A DNA stretch of 64,000 nt from Astrocystis sublimbata (Eukaryota > Ascomycota > Sordariomycetes > Xylariales > Xylariaceae). The notes under the pieces were generated by a model. The model was given only the letters and a program-made list of their open reading frames with translations, searched no databases and was not told the origin of the DNA. A program made the translations under genes and the position numbers. Positions within the stretch are counted from its first letter, which is position 1, and the number at the start of each line of letters is the position of its first letter. The stretch lies in contig JAJNNY010000017.1 in NCBI GenBank assembly GCA_022453515.1, positions 310,001-374,000 on the forward strand, in the 5' to 3' direction. Positions 36,671-50,409 of this stretch are shown here, piece after piece.

Positions 36671-38698
36671 TCAGGCTACTGGAGGGTTGTAAATAAATTC
36701 GTCGAGGAACCTGCGAATGTATTCATCGTCTTCCTGAACATTCATGTGTTCTGCGAGCGGGATGTTGTCGTCCGGTCCTCTGTTGGCCACTTTGTCCTCA
36801 GCTTGATCGAGCAATTCTTGCAGAGATGGAACTTGTTTGAAATCCACAGCGTGGCATCTCACAAGCGCTGTCCTCAAGTCGAGGTCCATCTCTCCGCTCT
36901 CCCTCAGATATAAAAACGCTTTCGTCACCACGGTGTGCTGTTCGTTGCCGACCCGGTACTATATCAGCACCTTAGAGTCAGTGATTCATTATGGCTTGTT
37001 ATAAAATTCCCCCACACCCTGATGATCTGCGTACTTTCATTTCTTTGTTGGGGGCATAGCAACCTATCCTAGGAAACTGCGCAGTTGAGACATGCCAAAT
37101 GGAAAATATAGCATTTGCGACTTACCTGATAATTTGCCGGCCCGCCAAATTCTTCATCAAAATCATCTTCGGTTATCATAGGGCAAGCGATCAATCCCAT
37201 AGCCTATCTCAAAGTTAGGCGTGTTCCAGAACAAAACTTCATTTTGAAATCAGAAGGTATTTTAATTACATGGGCAGCATTAAGCAGATTGACCTTGGTC
37301 CCAATGTCCCAGCGGTTGCGAAGCCTGGTAGAAATAGTGCTATTAGTACAAAAAGCAACCCAGACACTGGTAAGGAGGAATCAACTTACCGGTGACTTCT
37401 AGCCTCAACAGTGTGAGGATTAATTTCTTGTCCCCGTCCGAAGTCAATTAACTATGTCTAGGTGAGCAAAACTCATGAACACAGTTTAATTAACACCTGG
37501 CTAGTCTCAGGCGTTCAAGATCACACAGAGACGTCGCTTACTTTTACCGGAGGCACGCCTTGTGATGGGTTACTGTCAGAAAACGAGTTAAAATCTGCCA
37601 TCTTGGGGGAAAAGTCGACTCAAGCACAGAGTGGCTGTATGCTCATTTTATGAACCAAACGCTTGATTAAAAAAGTACTTACTGGTCACTGTCTGGAGAG
37701 ATTAAAGACTTTTCGGCGAACAGATAGTTATCCAAATGTCCAGAATTCTGAACCAATGTCGTGGGCTCAACGTTAGGATTGATATATTCTCTTTTCTTTT
37801 CGTCACTGCCTGGTATTCGCTTGGGTGGGTATGCCATTGCGATGCATGAACGAAGAACTTCGCAATTCCGATCGATTTAGTTTCGTGATACAATCAATGT
37901 TAAGAAAAGCGAAAAGTTTAACCGAGAGTACAACTCACTACACAGCCATATTCTCCAAAGCATCCGGTTAGGAATGAATCGTCTGCGAGCAAAGAGCTTT
38001 TCCAGTAAAGAGGTTAATGTGCCTAGTAAAGTCAGAAAAGGGTACCTGAAATATGTTCTCTCGAATTGCTGTTGCTAATAGCCCATGTGTCACACGGGTC
38101 ACTTCCGGGCTACCCAAATAGGAAGCCTACGCGCCCTAAACCTCTGAATATATAAATGATTAGATCAGAGCTACGGATCTAGAAGGTCATAAGGACCTCC
38201 GTATACAGGCGACAGCCAACAGGCATAAGTGAGGCGTTACCGCAGACCCGAGGAAGGTCCGAAGCCGGCCTTAAGGGCTGCCAAAAGGAGCATAAATAGA
38301 AGGGATTCCTCCAGCCTGGAGTAGAGGCCTTAGGAGGACATGGACCCTTTTGTGCCCTAGAGAATTATTAGCTAAATTGAAGCCTATTCCAAGCCCTAGA
38401 AATCTAGCCCTTGTTACACCATGAGATTGGTTGTATTCAGATATCAGAAAGTCAAGTGCACACCATTTGGGAGAAACTCCAGAGCAAAAGTAGGGCATTT
38501 GCGAACTCTCGAGGATAGCCTTGCGAGTTGGGCCCCTTCAACGCCCGCTTCTCCTTCGTTCTCGTCCATCAGTAAAGCGCCTCCGTGACGACCCAAGCCA
38601 GCAAAGCCCACAAATTTGATACCTGGACGACGGGCGAAGTAATCCGCCAGCTCCTGGCCCAGTCGACGCTGTCTCTCTTCTTCTGCGCTGGTTGCCAT
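36671..38698 (-). pseudogene. Degenerate protein-kinase-like gene carrying a solo LTR
   Basis: The gene reads leftwards from the ATG at 38698 (N-terminal FVGFAGLGRHGGALL, glycine-loop-like). Kinase C-lobe exons are 38074-37939, 37857-37683, about 37601-37542, 37451-37390, 37324-37270, 37203-37126 and 36958-36671. They encode FIPNRMLWRIWLC joined to LRSCIAMAYPP (helix E region typical of fungal kinase-like proteins), then VQNSGHLDNYLF, then VKLIDFGRG (DFG motif) and an Asp/Glu-rich C-terminus. Several things look broken. The N-lobe part with the ATP-binding Lys and Glu is not found. The catalytic HRD/HGD position reads QNS. The junction between 37683 and 37601 does not close in frame with standard splice sites (an in-frame TGA intervenes). 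A 331-bp solo LTR lies between the N-terminal piece and the C-lobe. The five exons from 37601 to 36671 alone would still give an open 180-aa product, so a shorter transcript is possible. Confidence 0.6.
38088..38418 (+). mobile_element. Solo LTR of an LTR retrotransposon
   Basis: The 331-bp element starts TGTCACACGG and ends CCCTTGTTACA, so it has the TG...CA ends and short imperfect inverted termini (TGTCAC against TGTAAC) of LTRs. It is bounded on both sides by the identical pentamer CCATG (38083-38087 and 38419-38423), a perfect 5-bp target-site duplication. A TATA-like CATAAATAGAAGG at about 38290 suggests plus-strand orientation. No internal coding region, primer-binding site or second LTR is present, so this is the product of LTR-LTR recombination. 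Superfamily (Ty3 or Ty1) cannot be told from the LTR alone. Confidence 0.85.
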
Positions 38699-41426
38699 AG
38701 TGAATCGTCTTGACAAATTTCCAAAACTCGACTGAGATGTGAAGCCGTTTTGTTCCAAGCTGATGCTGCAATGACCCCTTAGCAGGGCTTGAGAGAGAGT
38801 ACGACGTTTTCGGAGGTGAAGATGATTTGATGGAAACGACGACAAAGGGTGCGCTACAGACTCAACAATGCTTAGATGAGACAATGGGATGGGTTGCCAG
38901 TGGCTGCAATTGAAGAATTTGGTAGTGTGATATGGACGCGGAAGGTACTCAAGTCTTTGTATGGGTCGCGTCACGACTAATATAACTCATACGTTACTCT
39001 CTGTCTGTATCGTATGATCACTACCGCAGCTTGGGTATGCGGCTCAGCATTTTCACGAAACAAGGCCTCAGCAACTATACTCGAATATCGTCTCGAGATG
39101 TCGATGTCAATGTCAATGTCAATGTTGGGAACCGCATCTGTCTATAGCTGATTATGTCAGGGATATATAGCTTTCATGGTCGGTCGCATCTAGTCCCCCA
39201 AACAAGTATTACGCGTTTGCACCTCTTTTTGATTCATTAATGGGTTTAGCATCCAGCCTACGCTGTCCTACACCCACATGCCTGAAAATCGCATGCGCTG
39301 CTCAGCAAGTGCGCCATACTAAGTGGCTCGTATGCCTAGGTATTTATTATGTATCATCGCCATCCCTGATATTCTCCTTCAACAAATCCGAAGGCCGTGA
39401 GGGGGGGGGGGGGGGGAAGACGACAACCTCCATATGCAATGCCGAGAAACTGGCTGATGCCACTAAGACTTGGTTGGATGAATCCCAATCGGCGGGTGGA
39501 ATAAGACATGAGACTGTTCTCGACGCTGTTGTCTATATCCCACGATCACCCAGCACCACAAAAGGATTCCTGCATGAGATCGAAACATATTTGACGACTC
39601 CTCGGTGGCCCAGCGCGATTCGTTGCTATAAGTGTAGTACCCTGTATTCTAATGTACACCGGTATAACGGCCTGATGCAGCTCATGTTACATCAACGGCC
39701 GATGCTAGTCGGAATGCCGCTCAATTCGTTCTACGCGTGCGACTGACTCCCGGTGGGATATCGGGGCGCACCAAGATTGCAAAGACTTGGTTGCCGAAGG
39801 TGGTTTTGCATTGTGAAACCCGGTCGCTCTGCACAACTAGAGGTCCGCCCTCGCATGTCTCGGTCAGGGTATCACCCATATTGCATATTGACTGGAAGCT
39901 AGGTATCGATGTGTTCTGGTTTCACGCGGCCGACCGCCGACCGAGGTGGGTTTGTGCAAGAGTGCACAAGCCACAAGAGTACCCGACATGGATCGTGAAC
40001 CGCATAGCATTAGGATGCATAGGTACATACATTGATATATTGCATCGTGGTGGTCAATACTAAATAGCATCCCGGCTTGTTCCCCGAAAGTGGGACACGA
40101 TCGAGATGAAGTTGCGTGGAGACTCTGGAGAGTGACAACGCTAGGTTAGGTTCTATCGGATGGCTTCTCTGGCACTGCAAATGAACTTCATCCCATGGGC
40201 CCATGTCATATTGGGCAAGAGCCGCAGATCCGCGCATCATCTCTGGCTAACCTCCCGAGGCCATCTACGGAAACGGGACTAGCCGCTGCCGACCATCGGA
40301 GCTATTGTTTTTTTTTTCCTTTTCTTTTTTCCCGTTTCGAGGTCTTCATCGCTCTAACGTGTGAAAGGCGCACAACACCGGTGTATTAGTAGTCAGTACG
40401 TTAGGTACCAAGTAAACCTCGGTATCCGTAGTACTGTGTAAGTCTATTCCAATTCGACATGCTCGATGGCCATCGCGAAGGTCGTCCTAGGGTATAGGTA
40501 TAGTCAGTGTAAGGAGACATCGCGTCGACCGACCAAAGGAAAAATATCTCGTAGGCCAGAACATACCTTGGTAGTTACTGCAATGATGTCACGAGCCACG
40601 ACCTTAGTTTCCGTCTTCCTATCTAGTTTAATGCTAGTTTGAGACCGGTGCTGCCGCCGTCGCTGCGACGTTGCTCGTCTGCCGAATCGCAACCTCCTGT
40701 CTCTCGCCTGTCTGCTGGGTCGAGCGCGAGGGCTCTTGGTATCAGGCACCTGAAGTCGTACCAGTACTACATTGTTGCATGGTTACTTGATGCAGCGCAT
40801 CTCATGATTGCGCGCATATTGTGCTGGAGTGCTTGAGGACACGAAATCTACTGTACATGTCGGAAACCGGGGGGCCCCATGTCTTAGCCAGCTACCAATG
40901 CACTCCAACATGCTTGGCTCGATTTGTACTGTAGCTTCAGCTGGGTATTGTCGCGGTGGGATCGAACAAGTGGGACGTCTTGCCCGTTTCTGTGCCAATA
41001 TTTAGTCATTGAGCACAGGCTGGCCTGCCTTGGCGCCGCATCCGGACAATCGTGATGCTTATTGTCGCAGCAGCTACATGGCGAGCATGGCATGGGATTC
41101 GAGAGATCTTGCATATGCGTCCAGTACTGTACATGTACTTCGTAGACCCATGGGCCATGATCTGTGGTATTGCGTCGATCCTCGGCAGGTTGCAGCTGAC
41201 GGACGGGGTATTGTTTATTGACTATCCACCCCTCGCCCCCCCCAATGTTGTCTTACAGCCCACGATGATGATCGGCAAGAAAGCCCCATGCTCTCGGAAA
41301 CGTTCTGGGCTGCACACGGAGGTACGATGTATAAAAAGTCAGGGTTGCCCCGGCCTAGTTACTTCTGAGCTTGTGATTCTGCCAGTCTCATCTCCCCTCA
41401 GGAATCGTCGCCCGACTTAGATCATC
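38699..41426. other. Gene-poor spacer with simple repeats
   Basis: No gene is supported. It contains the leader of the kinase-like gene, a hexamer repeat (ATGTCA units) at 39098-39124, a run of 16 G at 39401-39416, and the promoter of the flavoprotein gene at the right end. The 168-codon open frame from 39240 to 39746 runs through the poly-G tract and resembles no family. Confidence 0.45.
39401..39416 (+). repeat. Homopolymer run of 16 G
   Basis: This is an uninterrupted G run, unusually long for a nuclear genome of this composition. Its length may also be affected by sequencing error. Confidence 0.9.
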
Positions 41427-42999
41427 ATGGTTTTCATCAAGGCCGCTGCCGTGCTGCAGCTTCTGCTTGCGTCGGTCTCAGCTCTGCCTACGGCATCAGT
41501 CGGCATCGAGGACAGGGCGGCTACTTATGCCTCAACCATCTACGATGTGGTCGTCGTGGGTGGTGGCCCCGCTGGTCTCAGTGCAGGTGAGCAATATTTG
41601 CAACAGCAAACCGAACTTCTCGACGAGTTCGCAGTACTAAACCCGATATTTGTATCCAGTAAGCGGTTTGGCACGAGTGCGCCGCAACGTGCTGCTCATT
41701 GACTCTGGCGTGTATCGCAACGGTCCGACCCGGCACGCTCACGATGTTATTGGGTTCGATGGTAAGCTACGGATCTCTAAGACTCTGACCTGCTGGCAAA
41801 AAGCTTGTGTTCTGACAGACTACAGGTGTGACTCCCGCTGCTTTCCGATACAAGGCTCGATCCCAAATCGCATACTACGAATCGGCTACCATGATCAACG
41901 GGACGGTGACCAAGATCGATGTTCCGGAAGGCAACTCCACTGGCCAGCCCTTCACTGTCAGGGCCAAGCTCCCGTCGGGAGAAGAGGCCACCGTCGGCGC
42001 ACGGGGTGTCATCCTGGCGACCGGCCTTACTGATATCATCCCCACTACCCCTGGTGTGCAGGAAAATTGGGGAAAGGGAATTTACTGGTGTCCCGTGTGT
42101 ATATCCGTTTTTGCTTCATTTCTTTGATTTTGTCGAATGATCGTAGGACGATCTGCTAACACGGGACCGATCAATAGTGGTGTGACGGCAACGAACATGC
42201 CGGCCAACCTTTGGGTATTTTCGCCGACCTCACCTCCGCCGCCAGCATGTCCCAGGAAATTTCGACTCTGAACGAAAACGTCATCGCTTTTGTCAACGGC
42301 ACCGACACGCCCGCGATGCGCGCCGCCTCGGAGAAGAAATTCCCCGGCTGGGAGACCTACCTCGAGGCGCAAAACATCACGGTCGAGAACCGAACCATCG
42401 CAGCTCTTGTGCGTCTCGCGGACGGTGGCATCACCGAGCACCCTGAAGCGCCCACTTTCCCCGAGCACGACCTGTTCCGTGTGGACTTCACCGAAGGCCC
42501 GAGTGTGGAGCGCTCTGCCTTCTTCGCCGAGTTCCCCTCCAAGCAGCACTCGGACGTTGGCGCCGCCATGGGCGTGAGGCTCGACGGCGGCAGGCTCGCT
42601 GCCGACAATACCAAGGGTCTAATGACGAACATCCCTGGTGTCTACGCTATTGGTGATGCGAATGCCGATAACGTCACCAACATCCCGCACGCTATGTTCA
42701 CTGGCAAGCGATCTGCTGTTTATTTGCACGGTACGTCTAATCCGTTCCCGACTCGACCAATATCCGCACATATAGACCATATATACTGGAAGAGCGGGGC
42801 AACAAGTTGAAATGAAGCAATGCTAACACAGCGAATAGTTGCTCTTGCCCGCTTTGAGACTGCCACTATCCTGGCACAGCACAATGGCACTTCCGTCGCG
42901 GAGAGAGATCTCGAGATCGAGCTTGAGCCTCGTGCTGTTTGGGAATCTATGAACGGTGGAGCTAGCGATGTTCTTGATGCCGGTGACTTCGAACAATAG
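41427..42999 (+). CDS. Secreted thioredoxin-reductase-like FAD oxidoreductase with CPWC motif
   Basis: Five exons, 41427-41586, 41660-41761, 41826-42094, 42178-42730 and 42839-42999, give 414 aa. A signal peptide is visible (hydrophobic AAAVLQLLLASVSA, residues 6-19). The FAD-binding motif VVVVGGGPAGLSA is at 41-53, LLIDSG follows for the ribose site, ILATG precedes the redox centre, and the C-terminal FAD motif is VYAIGDANAD. The redox-active pair is Cys176-Pro-Trp-Cys179 followed by DGNEH, split by the third intron; bacterial thioredoxin reductases have CATCDG here. The family includes GliT/HlmI-type dithiol oxidases of fungal epidithio-metabolite pathways, but also uncharacterised secreted members. 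With a signal peptide and no cluster around it, a secretory-pathway thiol oxidase is the better guess. The OYE gene follows about 0.5 kb downstream on the same strand. Confidence 0.88.
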
Positions 43000-44727
<1,728 letters not shown>

Positions 44728-45656
44728 CTGTGGATTGGGTGGCCTGTAAAAGTGACCAAAAGCGGGAAGGGCCTGGTCGGTAGCTGGTATATAGAACGGG
44801 AGTCTAAAGGAATATGCTGTATAATATTAAACAGCCGATGAAAAGCTACGAACATTACTCAAATATCTATGACTGCTTACCTAGGTACCAGGTAGGTAGT
44901 GACCGCTGCTGTGCATGGCGGTTATTGCAACGCAAACAACTTGCGAGTGACTGTCTGTCGGGTGCGGCCTGTGTTTGTTTTTTCAAGCTGGGGCGTCGTC
45001 ATAGTCAGCGAGGATAATTGGAAAATGTCAAGGTACCGGTGAATTGTTCCCTTTCTTATCCAGATCTGATATGTATGCACGTGGACATGTCAATTATATT
45101 TTTATATATTGTCATCTGGGAAAGTCGGCGTCATTCTATGCTTTCATTGTGACACCATCAAGGATAGATATGCATACGCTCGCGTAAACCAAGCAAAGGC
45201 CAATGCGGGAAATGAGGGCTTGCTGGCTGAAGGGCTTTGCTCCATTTTACGAAGTCACTGATCAACGACTACATGGTCGCGGATGTGCTAAGCTATCGGA
45301 GGTGGCGGACTCAAAAGTAAGCCGGCCCCCAACTTCACGGTTTCGAATAAGGCTCGAGCGAGACTCATGTAGCACCGAATATGTATTTTAGGCACTTTAG
45401 CGCTACTTATGACCAAATATAGCATATTAAGCTTATTGGAACGCCACCCACGACATGCCAATTTTGAAAAGACGGACCGTAAGTACAGTGGTTGGCCGGA
45501 GCCTGATAGACTTGGAAGCGCAGCATTCGAAATACATCATAACGTCACTGGTTTTCATTTCCCTCTTCTCAACCATGATATGATGATAATCGCAAACTTG
45601 AAGTGAGTCTCGATAAGTAGCTCATTCAAATCGCAGAATAACCTGAGTCTCCAAGC
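44728..45656. other. Intergenic spacer
   Basis: A TACCTAGGTACC motif occurs at about 44879-44891. No gene is recognised. The right end is the promoter of the CorA-like gene. Confidence 0.45.
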
Positions 45657-48070
45657 ATGTCGACGATCGAGCCGGAGCCGGTCAGTACTATGATAAATCG
45701 AAATCCCAGTCTCGAGGCACAGAGAGAGCCTACTCCAACAGAACAACGCCGGACACAACTGTGGCTCACATGGCTCTCCTCCATTGGTATCTGGGCACAG
45801 CCCAGAGAAGACCGCGTGGAAGAGATCTTGAGCCATAAATCCGAGTCCAAATCTGGGAATGCTCGAATACGTCGACGATTGAAGTCACTGCGCCAAGAAT
45901 ACAGCCATTTCAAAGGACATGGAGCCGTCGCAAGTTATCGAAGGAATGCTTTCACCAGCTTTCTTAGCGGCCAACCCTCTCTCACCAGATTTTCCTGTGA
46001 CAATCTTTTGTCGTATTGGACCTTTCGATATCCTGGAGATGGGGGCGACCTGGCGCGCCTACGTGTCCACGAGAACGAGAAAACATCAGACTGGATGCAT
46101 CGAATACTCGTTCAATTGGAAGAAAACACCCCTGACACTCTGCAACTTGTGTATGTATCTCAACTCCACGATAAAGTAGCTGTATAGTGTTTTGGGTTAA
46201 TCAGGTTGCAGAGCCTTCGCAGAGCAGCCCGGCCGCCAAGATTTGGAGGGTGTGTTCTCCTCGTTGCGATACACGGTCGCGACTATGAGTGGACGCCTCG
46301 GCACTCTGCACCTTTTTCCAACATGGATAATGGAAGTTTTACTTGCACACACCTGGGGCATAGAACTTATGCCCTGGTCCAGGAGCTATGGGCCACAGAA
46401 TGTTTATGAGTTCGCTCGGCCGAAGCCGTTGGCACTACCTTCGTTGAGGGCTTCCAGCCGGTGTAACTCCGTCACATCATTTGAGTCCGCTGAAAAGAGG
46501 TATTGGGGACAGGATCGTCATCGACCTGGAAATTTAGACCCGACAAGGGGAAAAAACGAGATGTTGCTTTTCTGGCAATCTGACTTGGTTCCGTTCACTT
46601 CCGATTTTGCGGTGTACATATGGGAGTACCAGAAAGAAATCCCAGCCGCGGAGTATGCGAAGGTTATTCTTTGCCCGCCCGGGTTCGAGACAGAAAGTAC
46701 ACGACTTGTCATAACATTCCAAACTTGCCGGGCGCATACACTATTTTCCGAAAAACGCGACAGCAGGTTCAGAACTCCGAGAACCACAGCGAGTCTCGCA
46801 AATGATAACGGCCCGCGCTGGTCCCCTCTCAGCGATGTCGTTGTCTCTATTTACTGCGTCTTTGAAGTTATGATCGCAGATACATCGAAATTCATGTCAG
46901 ATTGCCATGAACAAGCATCACGGATGGTCAGTAAATGGGCCTGAGAGTACTGGCTATACGAATCGTCCAAGTGAGATGACTGACTGGAAGTAGCACCTTA
47001 TCGGCCGTAAGAACCCATCTACAAGTAAGGTGCGTTTTCTGATGCACCTTGAGGATCGTCGCAAGGCAGCAAAAGCGGGCGTGACGCATGCATTGGATGT
47101 GTTGTCCGTGTTTGTTGCATGGGCACAGCAAGAGACAAATGATTCGGGAGAGCAGTTGAGCGCCCTGAAAGAAGATTTGGAGTTTCTTGACCAAGAGCTG
47201 GGAAAGCTCCAAACCGACATCGAGAAAGACCAAGACGTTCTGCGCCAGCATTTCCAGCTAGAACAGGACCTTAGACTCTTTAGGTTGACACTCCTGGCAG
47301 CTATCTTCCTGCCTCTGTCTTTCACCACCAGCCTGTTCGGTATGAACATAGCTGCTGTCGACGACAGCACTGTGGATGAAAGTGGTACCTATTTCTTCTC
47401 AAAGTGGACAAACACTACGATAGCTTCGCTCGTTCCCGACGCACAAGGTCCTACCAAAGCGCTTGTTTCCATGATCCAGCAGTCGTCGAACACGAGCTAC
47501 CCTTGGCAAACTGTTCTCATTACGGCAATCGCCTTACTTTCCACGCTACCATTGACTCTGTTTTTTGGCGCCATCATTCGAAGCTTAACCGTATCAGCAT
47601 CGAAATATGTGGTGTATTGGAGAGCCGTTGCTGTCATAGCCGGTACAGCATACATCATTTTCAGCATTATCGCTTCGTCCACTACTCTTCTTATACCCTT
47701 TGACGAAGCGGGCGGCTGGGATTTGATCGATTATAATTCAACTATAACCTTCATTTTTCAACGATTCATCATTATTAATACCGTCATCAACTCGCCCTTT
47801 TTTCTATATGTGTTGTGGATGGTCTATCGTTCTTGGAGATCAAGTCGCCACCTTCTCCTTTGGGCTTCGATCCTTGGCGTTACCGTTGTGTTTAGCGTTT
47901 TGACCTTCACTTTGGGATTTCGGGGAGACAAAAATATCCCGCCTCTTATGTTGTTCCCATGGTTGTATTTGGGATTGGCGCTCTGGTATATGAGGTGGCG
48001 CAAGCGTGCTGTTGATCTCACAGATGTAGTTGCATCGAATATGAGCGGTGACGAACACAGTAGGAGGTGA
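45657..48070 (+). CDS. CorA-like membrane protein with GMN motif
   Basis: Three exons, 45657-46150, 46212-46926 and 46994-48070, give 761 aa; phases close (2+1, then 0). The first 400 residues form a large soluble domain, as in fungal CorA-like proteins. HLIGRKNPSTSKVRFLMHLED and a coiled-coil-like stretch (ETNDSGEQLSALKEDLEF to FQLEQDLRL) lead into the first membrane helix. The CorA signature is present as SLFGMN (Gly-Met-Asn at about 519-521). Classical CorA Mg2+ channels have only two C-terminal helices; here about five more hydrophobic segments follow (for example VLITAIALLSTLPLTLFFG and LLLWASILGVTVVFSVLTF). Divalent-cation transport is therefore plausible for the family but unproven for this longer form. 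The second intron acceptor and donor (GTCAGT) were chosen by the family sequence. Confidence 0.82.
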
Positions 48071-48823
48071 TGACGTGCATTGCAAAGGCTTTTAGGGTCT
48101 GGTGGAATACTTTAAGGGAGACGGGTAACTTCTTCAACCCCGAAATTGTCTTGATGGACATGTGTACTTTACTACGAGACCATTCAGTAGCGAAGATGCT
48201 GGGTGAGCTAAAAGGTTCGTGCTCAGCAAGGGAGTCGCTTTCTAGATGATTAGATTGTGAAATCTAAACGGCCTACTTGAAGTGCTATCGCGTTATGATC
48301 ACTGTGACGTTTGAATACCAAGTTACTACGTCTTCTCATGATCTCATCACACCGAACGTTAGTGCTGACGTGACCAAGTCAATATTGTGCGAGTAAGGCG
48401 CGGGTTGGGAAACCTAGGTAAGCGAGAATATGAAAGTACTGTCAACGTGTATGATGTGATCTTTTTTTATTTCTATCTCTATACAAGTGAACATAAGTCA
48501 AATCCGTATCCCCCCTTCTAGTGGTATAGGTCATGCATGCATGCATGCTAGCGTCGATCGTGATCATGAAAACCCTCAATTCGAGAACCTCAACTGCCCG
48601 TGTTAGCGTTGCGACCCGCACAACGAACGACTCGGCAGTTGCAGCTTCTTTCCGCGCCAGCGTGGCTCTTGGTTCGGGACCAGCCTCGATACGCCGTACA
48701 GCAGGGACAGTAGTGTCCAGCTTGGCGCGCGCCCACAAGGCGTGTGTGTGTGTGTGTCTCCATATCGTCGATCAACTTAGTGCTTACACGCTGATCCGCC
48801 GATCAATGAGTTTCAATGATCAA
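48071..48823. other. Convergent 3' spacer
   Basis: This holds the 3' flanks of the CorA-like gene (+) and the small secreted protein gene (-). It includes a CATGCATGCATGCATG tract at about 48533-48548 and a short TG run near 48742. No gene is seen. Confidence 0.45.
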
Positions 48824-49204
48824 TCAAACAAACGACCAGCTAACCGTGGTCCGTCCAACCGAGGGGTCGACCAGCGACGAGAACACGGTCGACGACACAT
48901 CGATGGCGCCGCTCGCGCAGCCCGGGCACTTGTCGACGACCTTGGCCTTGGCCGTCTTTCCGTCCTTGTGGATGGCGATGGTCTTGCCGCAGTTGCCGTT
49001 GTACTCCGACGGCGAGAGCGCGACGACGGCCTCGCTGTCAGTGCTCGTCTCTCCGCACGCGCCAAGGCCTGGCTGGTAGAAGGTGAGGTCCCCGGTGTAG
49101 CCTTGGCCGCGCGCTGCGACCGCAGTGGTGGCATTGGGGAAGGGAGCGGCGAGGACGCTGCCGGCAGCGCCGAGGGTGATCAGGATCTGGGCGAGTGAGA
49201 ACAT
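48824..49204 (-). CDS. Small secreted RlpA-like double-psi beta-barrel protein
   Basis: This is a single-exon gene of 126 aa with the ATG at 49204. A signal peptide is visible (MFSLAQILITLGAAGSVLAA). The mature part reads GDLTFYQPGLGACGETST, then CGKTIAIHK, VVDKCPGC and IDVSSTVFSSLVDPSVG, the pattern of the expansin/barwin-like double-psi beta-barrel with four cysteines (two disulfides) and the conserved Asp of the IDVS block. Relatives include plant-associated secreted fungal proteins and plant EG45-like and papain-inhibitor-type proteins. None has a firmly proven reaction. A role at the cell wall or as an apoplastic effector-like protein is inference. A 60-codon frame in the antisense direction is ignored as a shadow. 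Confidence 0.9.
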   Translation of the reverse strand: MFSLAQILITLGAAGSVLAAPFPNATTAVAARGQGYTGDLTFYQPGLGACGETSTDSEAVVALSPSEYNGNCGKTIAIHKDGKTAKAKVVDKCPGCASGAIDVSSTVFSSLVDPSVGRTTVSWSFV

Positions 49205-50409
49205 CGTGTCTGGTGGTATGTAGGGTGTTGCTTCAAGTAATGATTGACTTGTGGGTATTCTGAATGTGTGTATGTGGGTGTCTGTTGTGTTGACTTGTCT
49301 TATCTCTCTCTCTGAGAGGATAGTGAAAGAAAGACCAAAGCTTTCAAGTGATTGTGAATATGTATGATAAAGATAGTGGCCCGCGGATATTTGCGAGTAG
49401 GGAAAGCGACTGTGTTGCTGGCAACGAAAGAGTGGTTGTTAACTTCTAAATCTCACTTTGTTTCCCAGTTCCAGGGCCACATACTTATACATTATCTTCA
49501 CATTGCGGTTTCGGACAGGGAAATGCTGAATTTGAATGAGGCACGACATCGGTGAACGAACTACCAACTGTCTCACCTGAATCGTACTGATTCTGAAGAT
49601 CGAGCCTGAACCCTCGACCCATTCATTGCATTGCACCTGTTCCTACAATTGATCGATCGAGCTCGGGCTCGCTCGGTCAGTTAGCGACGGCCTAAAATCT
49701 TAGATCCCGCTCAGATTCCCCAGCGATCTACAGTACCTGCTTTTGCGGCGTCCACCTAGACTAAGATAAGCTAGAGGAATCGACAAGGCTGGAGTTGCTA
49801 GTCAGGAAAACTGGGGAAGCTCTTTGCTAGACTGACCAAAGTGCCTCATGGGACGCGCAAGCAGACCAATTCATATGGTCTAGTTCTTCTTCGACGTAGG
49901 TACCGATTCATGTTAATTGGGCCGCGTTTTGCCACGTGTAACTCACAACAAGTAGGTAGCGTGGGTAGTAGGATATTCGTCAAACAAAGCCGCGGGCTGT
50001 TGGGAGAAGACCTGTTGATCATCAAAGGGCTGAATGAATCTGTTCCTACCCACAGAACGGTATGCGGGTTTTTTTCTTCATGACTCTAGATAGGCTACTT
50101 CCAGCGTTAACCCTTTTGGCCGCCTCGGCGGATATCGTACACAGGTATTAGAACAATATTCGCCACAGAAGGATGCCACCTTCGGTGAGTCGGGCGGGTC
50201 ATTTCGACTGTTTTCGTTGGACATGCGTCCAACAATTACAGCGAGTCGCACCGTGAATGTATGGTAATCATTGCGCCACTAAAATCATGTAGCATACTGT
50301 CTAAACAGGAAATCCTCTTTGTTCAAATTGGTGCCCCTTTACGCCCGCTAAAACACAAATAACTCATGTTGTAAAAAAATTTTCAAGTCCGTGGCCAGCT
50401 CTACCACCC
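49205..50409. other. Intergenic spacer
   Basis: This is the promoter of the small secreted protein gene (a CT/AG-rich stretch lies near 49303-49318) and the 3' flank of the CSC1-like gene. No further gene is recognised. Confidence 0.45.

Noticed and set aside
37683..37837. Separate 52-codon gene starting MAYPPKRIPG
   Set aside because: The frame extends upstream into an exon and matches the middle of a kinase-like domain, so it was assigned to the degenerate kinase-like gene instead.
39240..39746. 168-codon plus-strand open frame
   Set aside because: It reads through a run of 16 G as Gly/Glu codons and has no domain or plausible splice partners.
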